Assembly (NCBI GenBank): GCA_902543485.1 | Contig: CACBYP010000001.1 | Location: 186,001-250,000, forward strand | From: an uncultured Pelagibacteraceae bacterium | GTDB taxonomy: Bacteria > Pseudomonadota > Alphaproteobacteria > Pelagibacterales > Pelagibacteraceae | Length of the DNA: 64,000 bases | Direction: 5' to 3' | Part shown: positions 53,194 to 64,000 of the stretch, one piece after another | Layout of the letters: each line of letters starts with the position of its first letter | How positions within the stretch are numbered: position 1 is the stretch's first letter | Notes under the pieces: generated by a model | Databases searched by the model: none | What the model was told of the DNA's origin: nothing | The model's input: the letters and a program-made list of their open reading frames with translations, nothing else | Program-made: the position numbers and the translations under genes

Positions 53194-54027
53194 ATGGCTT
53201 TAAAAACATTTAAACCTTATACAAAATCAACCAGAGGAACCATCTTGACAAGCAGAAATGGTTTATGGAAAGGGAAACCATATAAGCCATTAACTAGTGC
53301 AAACTATTCTTCAAAAGGTAGAAATAATTATGGTCGAATTACTTCCCGTAATCATGGAGGAGGACATAAACATAAGTATAGAAAAATCGACTTTTATAGA
53401 AAAAAGAAAGATATGAAAGCAATTGTTGAAAGAATTGAATATGATCCAAACAGATCATGTCATATAATGTTAGTTAAATTTGAAGACAACCAAAAATTCT
53501 ATTACCTTGCTCCACAAAAAATAAAAGTTGGTGATCATATTCAAAATGGCTCATCTTCAGAAATTAAAATAGGAAATTGCTTACCATTACAAGATATTCC
53601 AGTAGGAATTGATATACATAATGTTGAAATACAACCAGGAGCTGGTGGAAAAATAGCAAGAGCAGCTGGTTCTTCTGTGACGATTTCAGGTATAGATGGA
53701 AATTATTCAATTATAAAAATGACTTCTGGAGAAGTTAGAAAAATAGATTCAAGAGCGTTAGCTACAATTGGAGTTTTATCTAATCCAGATCAAAAAAACA
53801 TTAAAATTGGTAAAGCAGGTCGATCAAGATGGTTGGGAAGAAGACCACATACTAGAGGGGTTGTTAAAAATCCTGTAGATCACCCTCATGGTGGTGGTGA
53901 AGGAAAATCTGCTGGAGGTAGACATCCTGTTTCTCCTACTGGACAATCAGCCAAAGGATTAAAAACAAGAGATAATAAAAGAACTGATAAATTTATAATA
54001 AGAAGAAGAAAGAAGAAGAGAGCTTAA
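53194..54027 (+). CDS. rplB: 50S ribosomal protein L2
   Basis: RNHGGGHKHKYRKIDF, VDHPHGGGEGKSAGGRHPVSPTG. Confidence 0.99.
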   Translation: MALKTFKPYTKSTRGTILTSRNGLWKGKPYKPLTSANYSSKGRNNYGRITSRNHGGGHKHKYRKIDFYRKKKDMKAIVERIEYDPNRSCHIMLVKFEDNQKFYYLAPQKIKVGDHIQNGSSSEIKIGNCLPLQDIPVGIDIHNVEIQPGAGGKIARAAGSSVTISGIDGNYSIIKMTSGEVRKIDSRALATIGVLSNPDQKNIKIGKAGRSRWLGRRPHTRGVVKNPVDHPHGGGEGKSAGGRHPVSPTGQSAKGLKTRDNKRTDKFIIRRRKKKRA

Positions 54028-54030
54028 TTT

Positions 54031-54339
54031 ATGGCAAGATCTGTGTGGAAAGGACCGTTTGTTGAAGAAAGTTTAATTAAAAAAGTTGAAAAGATTAAAA
54101 ACGATCCAAATAAAAAACCAATTAAAACTTGGTCTAGAAAGTCTACAATAATACCTGACTTCGTTGGATTTAGTTTTTTAATTTATAACGGTAAAAAATT
54201 TATACCAATAACTGTATCTGAGGACATGGTAGGACACAAATTTGGAGAATTTGCTCCAACAAGACAGTTTTTTGGTCATACACCAGCTGATAAAAAAGCA
54301 AAAGTTGAGGGTGGAGCTAAGGGAGCTGATAAGAAATAA
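54031..54339 (+). CDS. rpsS: 30S ribosomal protein S19
   Basis: [32 protein letters not shown]. Confidence 0.98.
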   Translation: MARSVWKGPFVEESLIKKVEKIKNDPNKKPIKTWSRKSTIIPDFVGFSFLIYNGKKFIPITVSEDMVGHKFGEFAPTRQFFGHTPADKKAKVEGGAKGADKK

Positions 54340-54341
54340 TT

Positions 54342-54737
54342 ATGAGTATAAAAAAAGATATAGATTTAAAACAAGTTAGATCGATAAATAAAAACGTAAG
54401 ATCTAGTGTAAGAAAATTAAAACCTATACTTAAATCAATTATTGGTAAAAAAGTAGAAATAGCAATTAGAGATTTATCTTTCTCGGAGAAAAGGATTTCT
54501 AAAGATGTTAAGAAAACAATTTCATCAGCAATAGCCAATGCAGAAAATAATTTTCAATACGACATTGATAATTTAGTAGTCAAAGAAGCTTTCTGTGGAA
54601 AACAGGTAATTATGAAAAGATTTAGAGCTAGGGCTAAAGGTCGAGCTGCAGAAATTATGAAACCATATTCAAATGTAACAATCGTTTTGAGTGAACAGAT
54701 GAAACAAAAAGGTAAGGAACATGGGACAAAAAGTTAA
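54342..54737 (+). CDS. rplV: 50S ribosomal protein L22
   Basis: [24 protein letters not shown]; position. Confidence 0.96.
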   Translation: MSIKKDIDLKQVRSINKNVRSSVRKLKPILKSIIGKKVEIAIRDLSFSEKRISKDVKKTISSAIANAENNFQYDIDNLVVKEAFCGKQVIMKRFRARAKGRAAEIMKPYSNVTIVLSEQMKQKGKEHGTKS

Positions 54738-55380
54738 TCCAGTAGGATTAAGATTAGGTATTAACAGAGGCTGGGACTCTGTTTGGTATGCCAAGAAACA
54801 GGACTTTGGGAATTATCTTATTGAAGATTTTAAAATAAGAGAGTTCATTAAAAAGAATGTAATTAATTCAGGTGTATCTAAAGTAATGATTGAAAGATCA
54901 GCCAAGAAGTGTTTTGTAACAATTTATACATCAAGACCTGGTTTTGTAATTGGGAAAAAAGGAAGTGATATAGAAAAAATTAAAGGTAAACTGTCTAGAT
55001 TGAGTACACATGAGATTGTTCTGAATATCAAAGAAGTCAAAAAACCTGAGACGAATTCTTTTTTAGTTGCTGAGAACATCGCTCAACAGTTAGTTAAACG
55101 TGTTTCGTACAGAAGAGCAATGAAGAGAGCAATGCAATCTGCATTAAGATTAGGAGCAAGAGGTATTAAAGTATCTTGCAGTGGAAGATTGGGTGGAAAT
55201 GAAATTGCAAGAACTGAATGGTTAAGAGATGGGAGTATCCCATCACATACTTTAAGAGCAGATATAGATTATGCTGAAGCAGAAGCACTAACGACTTATG
55301 GGATAATTGGGATTAAAGTTTGGATTTACAAGGGTGAAATTTTTACTAAGGAATTTAGTCAAGAAAGGAACAAAAAATAA
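54721..55380 (+). CDS. rpsC: 30S ribosomal protein S3
   Basis: [24 protein letters not shown]. Confidence 0.99.
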   Translation: MGQKVNPVGLRLGINRGWDSVWYAKKQDFGNYLIEDFKIREFIKKNVINSGVSKVMIERSAKKCFVTIYTSRPGFVIGKKGSDIEKIKGKLSRLSTHEIVLNIKEVKKPETNSFLVAENIAQQLVKRVSYRRAMKRAMQSALRLGARGIKVSCSGRLGGNEIARTEWLRDGSIPSHTLRADIDYAEAEALTTYGIIGIKVWIYKGEIFTKEFSQERNKK

Positions 55381-55382
55381 CA

Positions 55383-55790
55383 ATGTTGCAACCCACTAGA
55401 ACAAAGTTTAGGAAGGCACATAAAGGTAGAATTCATGGGACTGCTTCACGTTGTAATGTGATGAATTATGGTTCTTTTGGGTTAAAAGCAATTCAACCTG
55501 AGAGAATTATATCAAGACAAATTGAGGCAGCTAGAGTTGCGTTAACAAGGCATATGAAAAGACAAGGTAGAGTTTGGACAAGAATGTTTCCAAATATACC
55601 TGTATCAAAAAAACCAACTGAAGTAAGAATGGGTAAAGGTAAGGGATCTCCAGAATATTGGGCATGCAGAGTTAAGCCAGGAAGAATTTTGTTTGAAGTC
55701 GATGGAGTACCAGAAGAAATAGCGAGAGAGGCACTTTACAAAGCGTCTGCAAAACTACCAATAAAATGTAAATTTATAAAGAGAATTTAA
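55383..55790 (+). CDS. rplP: 50S ribosomal protein L16
   Basis: [37 protein letters not shown]. Confidence 0.98.
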   Translation: MLQPTRTKFRKAHKGRIHGTASRCNVMNYGSFGLKAIQPERIISRQIEAARVALTRHMKRQGRVWTRMFPNIPVSKKPTEVRMGKGKGSPEYWACRVKPGRILFEVDGVPEEIAREALYKASAKLPIKCKFIKRI

Positions 55791-55979
55791 ATGAAAAAAA
55801 GTGAAATAAAAAAAATGACCAAAGAACAAGCTTTGAAAGATATTGAAAAATTTAAAAAAGATCTTTTTAATTTTAGATTTCAAAAAGTGAATGGTCAGAT
55901 AAAAAGTCCATCAAAAATAAATGAAACCAAGAAAAATATTGCAAGATTAAAAACATTAGTAGTGAGAAAAAATGCCTAA
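55791..55979 (+). CDS. rpmC: 50S ribosomal protein L29
   Basis: 62 aa, [31 protein letters not shown]; position. Confidence 0.95.
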   Translation: MKKSEIKKMTKEQALKDIEKFKKDLFNFRFQKVNGQIKSPSKINETKKNIARLKTLVVRKNA

Positions 55980-56208
55980 AAAAGTATTAAATGGAATAGT
56001 TGTGAGCGATAAACCAAATAAAACTATTACGGTTTTAGTTGAGAGAAAATACCAGCATCCAGTTTTGAAAAAAGTAATTAAAGCTAGAAAAAAATATAGT
56101 GTTCATGATGAAGAAAATAAATATAAAAACGGCGATAAAGTATCAATACAAGAGTGCAAGCCATACTCAAAGTCAAAAAAATTTCAAGTAATAGGAGTTT
56201 CCAAATGA
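55972..56208 (+). CDS. rpsQ: 30S ribosomal protein S17
   Basis: [30 protein letters not shown]. Confidence 0.97.
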   Translation: MPKKVLNGIVVSDKPNKTITVLVERKYQHPVLKKVIKARKKYSVHDEENKYKNGDKVSIQECKPYSKSKKFQVIGVSK

Positions 56209-56573
56209 TACAAGTTCAGACAGAATTATATGTTGCAGACAATACTGGAGCAAAAAAGATTGAATGTATAAAAGTATTAGGTGGATCTAAAAGAAGATAT
56301 GCAAGTATTGGCGATACTATCGTTGTAGCAGTTAAAGAAGCAATTCCAAAAGGAAAAGTAAAAAAAGGTGCAGTTCATAAAGCTGTTGTTGTTAGAGTTA
56401 AAAAAGGAATTCATAGAAATGATGGATCCAAAGTAAGATTTGATAACAATGCAGCTGTGTTGACAGACGATAAAGGAGAACCAATAGGCACCAGGATTTT
56501 TGGACCAGTTACTAGAGAATTAAGAAATAGAGGACAAATGAAAATAATTTCGTTGGCACCAGAGGTATTATAA
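56205..56573 (+). CDS. rplN: 50S ribosomal protein L14
   Basis: [33 protein letters not shown]; start 56205 (ATGA overlap), not 56154. Confidence 0.98.
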   Translation: MIQVQTELYVADNTGAKKIECIKVLGGSKRRYASIGDTIVVAVKEAIPKGKVKKGAVHKAVVVRVKKGIHRNDGSKVRFDNNAAVLTDDKGEPIGTRIFGPVTRELRNRGQMKIISLAPEVL

Positions 56574-56812
56574 TGATTAAAAAAGGTATCAAAGTAAAGA
56601 TATTAACTGGTAAGGATAAAAATAAAGATGGCGATATCATTGAAATTGATAGAAAAAATAATAGAGCAAAAGTTAAGGGTATTAACATGGTAAAAAAACA
56701 TGTGAAAACCACAAAAGAAAAGAAAGGTGGAATAATTTCAAAAGAAAACTTTATAAATCTCTCGAATCTAGCAATTTTTGATACCAAAAATAAAAATGAG
56801 GCTAAAAAATAA
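56573..56812 (+). CDS. rplX: 50S ribosomal protein L24
   Basis: [34 protein letters not shown]. Confidence 0.96.
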   Translation: MIKKGIKVKILTGKDKNKDGDIIEIDRKNNRAKVKGINMVKKHVKTTKEKKGGIISKENFINLSNLAIFDTKNKNEAKK

Positions 56813-57366
56813 TGACACCTAGATTAAAATTAAGCATAACCAAAGATATTGAGCCAGCATTAAAAGAAAAGTTCGGTTACAAAAATTTATATATGGGTCC
56901 AAGAATACAAAAAATTGTTTTAAATATGGGTTTAGGTCTTGATGGAAATGATCAAAAAATTTTGAAATCTTGCCAAGAAGATCTAGCAAACATCACCGGT
57001 CAAATGCCTGTAGTAACAAAATTCAAAAAATCTATTGCAAATTTTAAAACTAGAAAAAATACCAATTCAGGCTTGAAGGTAACATTAAGAAAAAACAAAA
57101 TGTATGAATTTATTGATAGATTAACAAATATAGCTTTACCAAGAATAAAAGATTTTAGGGGCTTAAGTCCGAATGGTTTTGATAAATTTGGAAATTATAC
57201 TTTTGGTATCAAAGAACATATCATATTTCCAGAGGTAAATTTTGATAAAGTTGACAAAATTAGAGGTTTAGACATTACAATAGTTATTAAATCTCAAAGA
57301 GTAGAACACTGTTTTGAATTATTAAAACATTTAAACTTTCCATTTAGAGAAAAAAGGAGCAATTAA
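56812..57366 (+). CDS. rplE: 50S ribosomal protein L5
   Basis: [49 protein letters not shown]. Confidence 0.98.
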   Translation: MTPRLKLSITKDIEPALKEKFGYKNLYMGPRIQKIVLNMGLGLDGNDQKILKSCQEDLANITGQMPVVTKFKKSIANFKTRKNTNSGLKVTLRKNKMYEFIDRLTNIALPRIKDFRGLSPNGFDKFGNYTFGIKEHIIFPEVNFDKVDKIRGLDITIVIKSQRVEHCFELLKHLNFPFREKRSN

Positions 57367-57671
57367 TGGCTAAAATGAGTGCAATAAATAAGAATAACAG
57401 AAGAATAAAAATGTCAGACAAATTTTATAAGAAAAGATTGATGCTAAAAAAAATAATAATGGATAAAAAATTATCATTAGAAGAAAGATTTAAAGCTCAA
57501 CAAAAATTGTCAAAATTACCACGAAATTCTGCAAAAGTTAGAGTTATGAATAGATGTCAAATTACAGGTAGACCTCACGGTGTTTACAGAAAACTAAAAA
57601 TTTCAAGAATAGCCCTAAGACAACTTGGTTTAGAGGGCAAAATTCCTGGAATGGTAAAATCGAGTTGGTAG
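57366..57671 (+). CDS. rpsN: 30S ribosomal protein S14 (101 aa, Zn-independent type)
   Basis: [51 protein letters not shown]. Confidence 0.98.
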   Translation: MAKMSAINKNNRRIKMSDKFYKKRLMLKKIIMDKKLSLEERFKAQQKLSKLPRNSAKVRVMNRCQITGRPHGVYRKLKISRIALRQLGLEGKIPGMVKSSW

Positions 57672-57681
57672 AAAGGAAAAT

Positions 57682-58074
57682 ATGAGTCTAAGCGATCCAA
57701 TAGGTGATATGTTAGCAAGAATAAAAAATGCACAAGTAAGAAGTCATAAAAAAGTTTCTCTGCCAGCATCAAAATTTAAAACAAAAATTGCAGATGTTCT
57801 AAAGTCTGAGGGTTATATAATAGATTATAAAGTTAATGATGATAAAAAACCTCACATAGAAATTAATTTAAAATATAATTCTGGAAATCCAGTTATTAAT
57901 ACAATTGAGAGAATTTCAAAACCAGGTAGAAGAATTTTTTCAAGTGCAAGCAGTTTACCAAAAATTAATAATGGTCTTGGTATAGCAATTGTATCTACAC
58001 CACAAGGTGTTATGACAGATGTCGATGCAAGAAAAAAAAAACTTGGTGGAGAAATAATTTGTAAGGTATTTTAA
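57682..58074 (+). CDS. rpsH: 30S ribosomal protein S8
   Basis: DPIGDMLARIKNAQ, GLGIAIVSTPQGVMTDVDARKKKLGGEIICKVF. Confidence 0.98.
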   Translation: MSLSDPIGDMLARIKNAQVRSHKKVSLPASKFKTKIADVLKSEGYIIDYKVNDDKKPHIEINLKYNSGNPVINTIERISKPGRRIFSSASSLPKINNGLGIAIVSTPQGVMTDVDARKKKLGGEIICKVF

Positions 58075-58613
58075 TGTCTAAAATAGGAAAAATAAATATA
58101 CCAATACCAGAAAAAGTAAAAGTAATGTTATCTGGAAATACTGTAAATGTTGAAGGTCCCTTGGGTAAACAAGCAATCAAACTAGATTTAGAAATGTTTG
58201 AACTTAATATCACAGAAGGCAAAGATGTATCAATAAAACCTAAAAAACTTGATGATACATCTAAAAGATTGTGGGGTATGCACAGAAGTTTACTTAATAA
58301 TGCTATTATTGGTGCAAGTAGTGGTTATGAAAAAATTCTAGAACTTACAGGAGTTGGTTTCAGAGCTGCTCTAAAAGGCAATGTTTTAAATATGCAACTA
58401 GGATTTAGTCATGACATTAATTACAATATTCCTGAGGGGATTAAAATTGCTGTTGAAAAACAAACAACGTTAAAAATAAGTGGCCCAAATAAACAACAAG
58501 TTGGTATGGTTGCATCACAAATTAAAAGTATTAGACCTCCTGAACCATATAAAGGAAAAGGCATAAAAGAAAAAGGTCAATATATTTTGAGAAAAGAAGG
58601 TAAGAAAAAATAA
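58074..58613 (+). CDS. rplF: 50S ribosomal protein L6
   Basis: [40 protein letters not shown]. Confidence 0.98.
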   Translation: MSKIGKINIPIPEKVKVMLSGNTVNVEGPLGKQAIKLDLEMFELNITEGKDVSIKPKKLDDTSKRLWGMHRSLLNNAIIGASSGYEKILELTGVGFRAALKGNVLNMQLGFSHDINYNIPEGIKIAVEKQTTLKISGPNKQQVGMVASQIKSIRPPEPYKGKGIKEKGQYILRKEGKKK

Positions 58614-58963
58614 TGAGATTAAATACTGTTGAAAGAAAAAGATTTAGAATAAGGAAAAAACTTAAAGGTGTATCTAAGAATAGATATAGATTAAGCGTTT
58701 CAAGATCAGCAAAAAACATAAGTGCACAGATAATCGATGATGTAAAAAATATTACTTTAGTCTCTGCGTCTTCAATAGATAAAGGTATTAAAGGACAAAA
58801 AAAAAATAAATCGGAATTATCAACTATAGTTGCAGAAATTTTAGCAAAAAAAGCAAATGAAAAAAATATTAAAAAAATCTACTTTGATAGAGGTATTTAT
58901 AAATATCATGGTAGAGTTAAAATATTTGCTGAAACATTGAGAAAAAACGGAATGGACTTTTAA
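58613..58963 (+). CDS. rplR: 50S ribosomal protein L18
   Basis: [27 protein letters not shown]. Confidence 0.97.
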   Translation: MRLNTVERKRFRIRKKLKGVSKNRYRLSVSRSAKNISAQIIDDVKNITLVSASSIDKGIKGQKKNKSELSTIVAEILAKKANEKNIKKIYFDRGIYKYHGRVKIFAETLRKNGMDF

Positions 58964-58965
58964 AA

Positions 58966-59466
58966 ATGGAAAAAAATACAGAATTTGTAGAAAAATTAGT
59001 ACACATAAACAGAATAACAAAAGTAGTTAAAGGTGGAAGAAGATTTGGTTTTTCTGCACTTGTGGTCGTTGGAAACCAAAATGGAAAAATTGGTATTGCA
59101 CATGCAAAAGCAAAACAAGTACCTGATGCAATAAAAAAAGCAAACGAACTGGCTAGAAGAAAATTAATACAAATACCGCTTAGAGACGGACGAACTATTC
59201 ATCACGATATATATGGTAAGGATGGTGCTGGAAAAATTAAATTAAGATCAGCACCCAAAGGAACAGGTATTATAGCTGGCGGTCCAGTAAGAGCAGTTTG
59301 TGAGGTACTTGGAATAAAAGATATTGTAGCTAAATCTTTAGGCACCGCAAACCCTCATAATGTAATAAGAGCATGTATAAAAGCTTTATCGAAGCAAAAT
59401 TCACCAAAAAATATTTCTAATTTAAGAAATAAAAAAATATCTGAGATAATTGAGAAAAGAGGATAA
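58966..59466 (+). CDS. rpsE: 30S ribosomal protein S5
   Basis: KVVKGGRRFGFSALVVVGNQNGKIG, LGTANPHNVIRA. Confidence 0.98.
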   Translation: MEKNTEFVEKLVHINRITKVVKGGRRFGFSALVVVGNQNGKIGIAHAKAKQVPDAIKKANELARRKLIQIPLRDGRTIHHDIYGKDGAGKIKLRSAPKGTGIIAGGPVRAVCEVLGIKDIVAKSLGTANPHNVIRACIKALSKQNSPKNISNLRNKKISEIIEKRG

Positions 59467-59927
59467 TGACATCATTAAATACATTGACTAATCTTAAAAC
59501 AAAAAAAATTCGAGTAGGAAGAGGAATAGGATCTGGTAAAGGCAAAACTTCTGGCAGAGGTGTAAAAGGTCAAAAATCAAGATCAGGAGTGGCTATAAAA
59601 AGTTTTGAAGGTGGTCAAATGCCATTATATAGAAGACTACCAAAAAGAGGTTTTAACCCTGTAAACAAAAATGATTCAGCAGTAATAAACTTAGGTGATT
59701 TACAAAGTCTTATTGATAATAAAAAAATAAAAGCAGATGAGAAAATAAACATTAATACATTAAAAAAAATAAAATTATTTAGAAAATCAATTAATAAATT
59801 TAAAGTTTTATCAAATGGTAATTTTAATTCTAAAATTGATATTGAGGCAGATTATTCTTCTAAAACTGCTCAAGAGAAAATTGAAAAAGCGGGTGGGCAA
59901 ATTATAGTTAAAAATCAATCTAAATAA
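59466..59927 (+). CDS. rplO: 50S ribosomal protein L15
   Basis: VGRGIGSGKGKTSGRGVKGQKSRSG. Confidence 0.97.
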   Translation: MTSLNTLTNLKTKKIRVGRGIGSGKGKTSGRGVKGQKSRSGVAIKSFEGGQMPLYRRLPKRGFNPVNKNDSAVINLGDLQSLIDNKKIKADEKININTLKKIKLFRKSINKFKVLSNGNFNSKIDIEADYSSKTAQEKIEKAGGQIIVKNQSK

Positions 59928-61207
59928 TGAGTGCGTCAACACAATCTAACGATTTAAGGAATAGAATACTATTTACACTTTTTATTCTTGCTGTTTACAG
60001 ATTAGGAACTTTTGTTCCTCTTCCAGGAATTGACCCTGAACAACTTCAAATAATGATGGAAGGTAATCAAAAAGGATTGTTAGGCATGTTTAATGTTTTT
60101 GCTGGTGGGGCTGTAAGCAGAATGGCAATATTTGCTCTTGGAATAATGCCATATATATCATCTTCAATTATTGTCCAGTTACTTACAGGGGTTTCTGATT
60201 ATTTCAAAAATCTAAAGGCTCAAGGTGAAATAGGAAGACAAAAAATTACTCAAATAACTAGATATGGAACCGTTTTATTAGCAACTATACAAGGATATGG
60301 ATTGGCAGTTGGACTAGAGTCGTCAGCAGATCTAGTTATTAATCCTGGAATATTTTTTAAAATATCAACAGTTACAACTATTGTTGCAGGAACTATATTT
60401 TTAATGTGGCTTGGTGAACAAATTACACAGAGAGGAATTGGTAATGGTATTTCATTAATAATATTTTCTGGAATAGTTGCTGAAATTCCAAGAGCTTTAG
60501 TTACTACGTTTGAATTGGGAAGAACTGGAGCAATTTCTACAATTATGATAATATTTATATTTCTTTTGTTAGTTGCCACAATAATGTTTATCGTATTTAT
60601 GGAAAGAGCACTTAGAAAAATCTTAATAAATTATCCTAAGAGACAAATGGGTAATAAAATGTACGGTGGAGATTCCTCTCATCTACCTTTGAAAATTAAT
60701 TCAGCCGGTGTAATACCAGCAATATTTGCTTCAGCTCTATTATTATTACCAGTCACTTTCTCAAATTTTAATGTTTCACAAAATGAAACATTTTTAAATA
60801 TTTCATCATATTTTTCTCAAGGCCAACCTTTGTATATGTTGCTATATGCATCAGGGATAATATTTTTTACTTTTTTTTATACCTCTATTACCTTTAATCC
60901 TAATGAAACTGCAGAAAATTTAAGAAAATATGGTGGATTCATTCCTGGGATAAGACCAGGTGAAAGTACTGCAATTTATATAGACACAATACTGACAAGA
61001 CTAACAACAATAGGTGCATTATATCTTGCTTTAGTTTGTTTAATGCCAGAATTTCTGATTGCAAATTATCCTATTCCATTTTATTTAGGTGGTGCCTCAG
61101 TTTTAATTGTAGTAGTTGTTGCTATTGATACTGTCACGCAAATACAAACTAGGATGATGAGTTCTCAATACGAGCAATTAATAAAAAAAACAAAATTTGG
61201 TAGATAA
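59927..61207 (+). CDS. secY: Preprotein translocase subunit SecY
   Basis: RNRILFTLFILAVYRLGTFVPLPGID, multi-TM. Confidence 0.98.
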   Translation: MSASTQSNDLRNRILFTLFILAVYRLGTFVPLPGIDPEQLQIMMEGNQKGLLGMFNVFAGGAVSRMAIFALGIMPYISSSIIVQLLTGVSDYFKNLKAQGEIGRQKITQITRYGTVLLATIQGYGLAVGLESSADLVINPGIFFKISTVTTIVAGTIFLMWLGEQITQRGIGNGISLIIFSGIVAEIPRALVTTFELGRTGAISTIMIIFIFLLLVATIMFIVFMERALRKILINYPKRQMGNKMYGGDSSHLPLKINSAGVIPAIFASALLLLPVTFSNFNVSQNETFLNISSYFSQGQPLYMLLYASGIIFFTFFYTSITFNPNETAENLRKYGGFIPGIRPGESTAIYIDTILTRLTTIGALYLALVCLMPEFLIANYPIPFYLGGASVLIVVVVAIDTVTQIQTRMMSSQYEQLIKKTKFGR

Positions 61208-61771
61208 GTGAATATAATATTGTTTGGTCCTCCAGGTGCTGGTAAAGGAACACAAGCAAAATATCTTGTGGATAAATTAAAAGGTTATCAAATCTCAACT
61301 GGTGATATTTTGAGAGATGAAATTAAAAAAGATACAGAAATTGGTAAAAAAATAATTAACAATATGAATGAAGGTAAATTCGTCAGTGATGAAATAGTAA
61401 ATAGTCTTTTAAAAAATTACGTCTTCGATCCTTATAAAAAAAAAAAATTAATTTTTGATGGATACCCTAGATCTCTTAGCCAAGCTAAAAATTTGGATTT
61501 ATTATTAAATAATTCAAATCAGAGCATAGATCATATTTTTTTTTTAAATGTAAATAAAGAAACAATTGTAGAAAGAATAAAAAAAAGAAAAATTTTAGAA
61601 AAAAGATCTGATGATGATTTAGATACAATATTAAAAAGATATGATACTTACATTGAAACAACTAGACCTGTTTTAGATTACTATTCTAAAAATCCAAATT
61701 TTCATGAGATTGACGGAACAATGAAAATCGATCAAATAACGGCCAAAATACAGACTTTTTTAAATGTTTAA
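61208..61771 (+). CDS. adk: Adenylate kinase (GTG start)
   Basis: MNIILFGPPGAGKGTQAKYL, DGYPRSLSQA. Confidence 0.97.
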   Translation: MNIILFGPPGAGKGTQAKYLVDKLKGYQISTGDILRDEIKKDTEIGKKIINNMNEGKFVSDEIVNSLLKNYVFDPYKKKKLIFDGYPRSLSQAKNLDLLLNNSNQSIDHIFFLNVNKETIVERIKKRKILEKRSDDDLDTILKRYDTYIETTRPVLDYYSKNPNFHEIDGTMKIDQITAKIQTFLNV

Positions 61772-61775
61772 GACG

Positions 61776-61803
61776 TTGACTTTGACTAATCTTATTATAT
61801 AAA
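61776..61803 (+). promoter_or_regulatory. Candidate promoter for the alpha operon (rpsM-rpsK-rpoA-rplQ)
   Basis: TTGACT (61776-61781), 16 nt, TATAAA (61798-61803). Confidence 0.6.
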
Positions 61804-61826
61804 AGGCACAATTTATCACAAAAATT

Positions 61827-62210
61827 ATGGCTCGTATTGCAGGTGTAAACATACCACAAAATAAATTAGTTCATGTTGGACTTACATATATTTTTGGTAT
61901 AGGGACTAAGTTTTCTAACCAGATTTGTACTGATCTTAAAATTCCACAATCTAAAAGAGTCAATGAACTAACTGATGATCAAATTTTAAAAATTAGAGAA
62001 TATATTGATCAAAAATTTACAGTTGAAGGTGATCTGAGACGAGAAACATCATTGAGTATAAAAAGATTAATTGATCTTGCAACTTATAGAGGTTCTAGAC
62101 ACAGAAAAAAACTTCCTGTCAGAGGTCAGAGAACAAGGTGTAATTCCAGAACAAGAAAGGGTAAAGCAATAGCAATAGCAGGAAAAAAATTAACTCCACT
62201 TAAAAAATAA
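61827..62210 (+). CDS. rpsM: 30S ribosomal protein S13
   Basis: [37 protein letters not shown]. Confidence 0.98.
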   Translation: MARIAGVNIPQNKLVHVGLTYIFGIGTKFSNQICTDLKIPQSKRVNELTDDQILKIREYIDQKFTVEGDLRRETSLSIKRLIDLATYRGSRHRKKLPVRGQRTRCNSRTRKGKAIAIAGKKLTPLKK

Positions 62211-62647
62211 TGAAAAAAGAAACAACGGATAATAAAGATCAAAAAACAGAAATTAAATCTAAAAAAAGTTCTTATTCAAAGAAGAAAAAAGGCAAAAAGA
62301 ATATTTTGAATGGTATAGCCTATGTTCAATCAACTTTTAACAACACGATTGTATCTATTGCTGATACTAATGGCAATGTAGTCTCATGGGCATCTGCTGG
62401 GCAAAAAGGATTTAAAGGTTCACGTAAATCTACTCCATATGCAGCCCAAGTTGCTGCTGATGCAGCTGCAGCTAAAGCATTAGAAGTTGGAATGAAAATT
62501 TTATCTGTTGAAGTTAAGGGTCCAGGATCTGGCAGAGAAACAGCTTTAAGAGCTTTACAAGCTAGAGGATTCAAAATTATATCAATTAAAGATACAACGC
62601 CAATGCCGCATAATGGTACAAGACCACCTAAAAAAAGGAGAGTTTAA
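62210..62647 (+). CDS. rpsK: 30S ribosomal protein S11
   Basis: [46 protein letters not shown]. Confidence 0.98.
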   Translation: MKKETTDNKDQKTEIKSKKSSYSKKKKGKKNILNGIAYVQSTFNNTIVSIADTNGNVVSWASAGQKGFKGSRKSTPYAAQVAADAAAAKALEVGMKILSVEVKGPGSGRETALRALQARGFKIISIKDTTPMPHNGTRPPKKRRV

Positions 62648-63675
62648 TGGAACAAGCAGAAGTAAATTCAAAAAATTGGAAATCATTAATTAAACCAGCA
62701 AAACTAGATGTTCAACTAAGTGATGATAAAACATTTGCAAAAATTACTGCTGAACCACTAGAAAAAGGTTATGGATTAACCCTTGGTAATTCACTAAGAA
62801 GAATTCTTTTATCTTCAATTAGAGGAACAGCTGTTACATCAATACAAATCGATGGTGTATTACATGAATTTACCTCAATTAAAGGAGTAAGAGAAGACGT
62901 AACTGACATAGTGTTAAATATAAAATCATTAGCTCTAAAATGTTCATCTGACGAAACAAAAAAATTAATACTTGATGCTAAAGGACCAGGAGAAATTAAA
63001 GCTTCCGATATAACACCTGTTGCTGATATTGAGATATTAAACCCAGATTTAGTTATTTGTAATCTAGATGAGAATACTAATTTTCATATGGAAATGTCAG
63101 TAGGAACCGGAAAAGGGTATGTTTCAGCTGATATGAATAAGCCAGAGGAACCACCTTTAGGTTTGATTCCAATAGATTCATTATTTAGTCCAGTAAAAAA
63201 AGTATCTTACTCAGTAAGTACTGCTAGAGAAGGAAAAGCCTTAGATTATGATAAATTAACGATGGAAGTTGAGACAAATGGATCAATCTCTGCCGAAGAT
63301 GCTGTTGCATATTCAGCTAGAATTTTTCAAGATCAATTAGGCATGTTTGTTAATTTTGACGAACCACAAGAAGTTATTGTTAAAGAACAACCTTCTGAGC
63401 CTGAATTTAATAAAAATTTATTGAGAAAAGTTGATGAATTAGAACTTTCTGTAAGATCAATGAATTGTTTAAAAAATGATAACATTATTTATATAGGTGA
63501 TTTGGTTCAAAAATCTGAAGGAGAAATGTTAAGAACGCCTAATTTTGGAAGAAAATCATTAAATGAGATTAAAGAAGTATTAACAGGAATGTCATTATAT
63601 CTCGGTATGGAAATCCCAAACTGGCCACCAGATAATATTGCTGAATTATCTAAAAAACTTGAGGAAGCTATCTAA
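62647..63675 (+). CDS. rpoA: RNA polymerase alpha subunit
   Basis: [26 protein letters not shown]-terminal [18 protein letters not shown]. Confidence 0.99.
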   Translation: MEQAEVNSKNWKSLIKPAKLDVQLSDDKTFAKITAEPLEKGYGLTLGNSLRRILLSSIRGTAVTSIQIDGVLHEFTSIKGVREDVTDIVLNIKSLALKCSSDETKKLILDAKGPGEIKASDITPVADIEILNPDLVICNLDENTNFHMEMSVGTGKGYVSADMNKPEEPPLGLIPIDSLFSPVKKVSYSVSTAREGKALDYDKLTMEVETNGSISAEDAVAYSARIFQDQLGMFVNFDEPQEVIVKEQPSEPEFNKNLLRKVDELELSVRSMNCLKNDNIIYIGDLVQKSEGEMLRTPNFGRKSLNEIKEVLTGMSLYLGMEIPNWPPDNIAELSKKLEEAI

Positions 63676-64000
63676 TGAGACATAAAATGGGCTATAAAAA
63701 GCTCAACAGAACTTCAGAACATAGAAAAGCTCTTATTAAAAATATGCTTAACTCATTAATAAAATATGAGCAAATTACAACAACTTTGCCAAAAGCAAAA
63801 GTTTTAAAACCTCAAGCTGACAAAATTATAACATTGGGTAAGAAAGATACTTTATCTAATACAAAAACATTAATCTCGAAGTTGCAAGACATTAAATCTA
63901 CAAATAAAGTTAAAAAAACACTTTCTAAGAGATACGAAAATAGAAAAGGTGGGTATACTAGAATTATCAAAGCAGGATTTAGATATGGTGACAATGCACC
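63675..64000 (+). CDS. rplQ: 50S ribosomal protein L17 (3' truncated by the window edge)
   Basis: ATG at 63675 overlaps rpoA stop by 1 nt; [42 protein letters not shown]. Confidence 0.95.
   Translation, partial: MRHKMGYKKLNRTSEHRKALIKNMLNSLIKYEQITTTLPKAKVLKPQADKIITLGKKDTLSNTKTLISKLQDIKSTNKVKKTLSKRYENRKGGYTRIIKAGFRYGDNA

Overview
This 64 kb window is a very AT-rich, gene-dense stretch of bacterial chromosome. Gene content, protein style and compaction suggest a streamlined alphaproteobacterium, most likely SAR11/Pelagibacter-like. That lineage call is inference; no search was run. The first ~35 kb is mixed housekeeping: dusA (truncated at the window edge), a TauE/SafE permease, a phosphohexomutase, nrdAB, a prpDBC methylcitrate cluster, gph, a GlmU acetyltransferase-only protein with glmS, a small surface-glycan patch (GT39-like/FkbM/GT2), class II DAHP synthase, nadE, cysS, cimA, a TrmJ-like gene, rpsD, grxD-bolA-purLQSCB, map, sfsA, cinA-like, azlCD, a COG4091-like dehydrogenase, nadK and rlmB, plus tRNA-Leu and tRNA-Thr. 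From ~35.6 kb to the end is one co-directional supercluster: tRNA-Tyr, tRNA-Gly, tuf, tRNA-Trp, secE, nusG, rplKAJL, rpoBC, rpsLG, fusA, then the S10/spc/alpha ribosomal operons to a truncated rplQ. I found no mobile elements, CRISPR arrays or phage. The most notable observations are: a GC-rich interleaved inverted repeat (possible pseudoknot, bistable hairpin or tRNA/tmRNA remnant) at the tauE stop; a palindrome fused to a NrdR-like box upstream of an RNR that appears to lack an ATP-cone; a GlmU lacking its uridyltransferase half; absence of rpmD (L30) from the spc operon; loss of the usual L1/L10 leader spaces with a hairpin retained between rplL and rpoB; a structured rpsL leader; and nadK squeezed between two tRNA genes. 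I did not identify a clearly novel multi-gene system.
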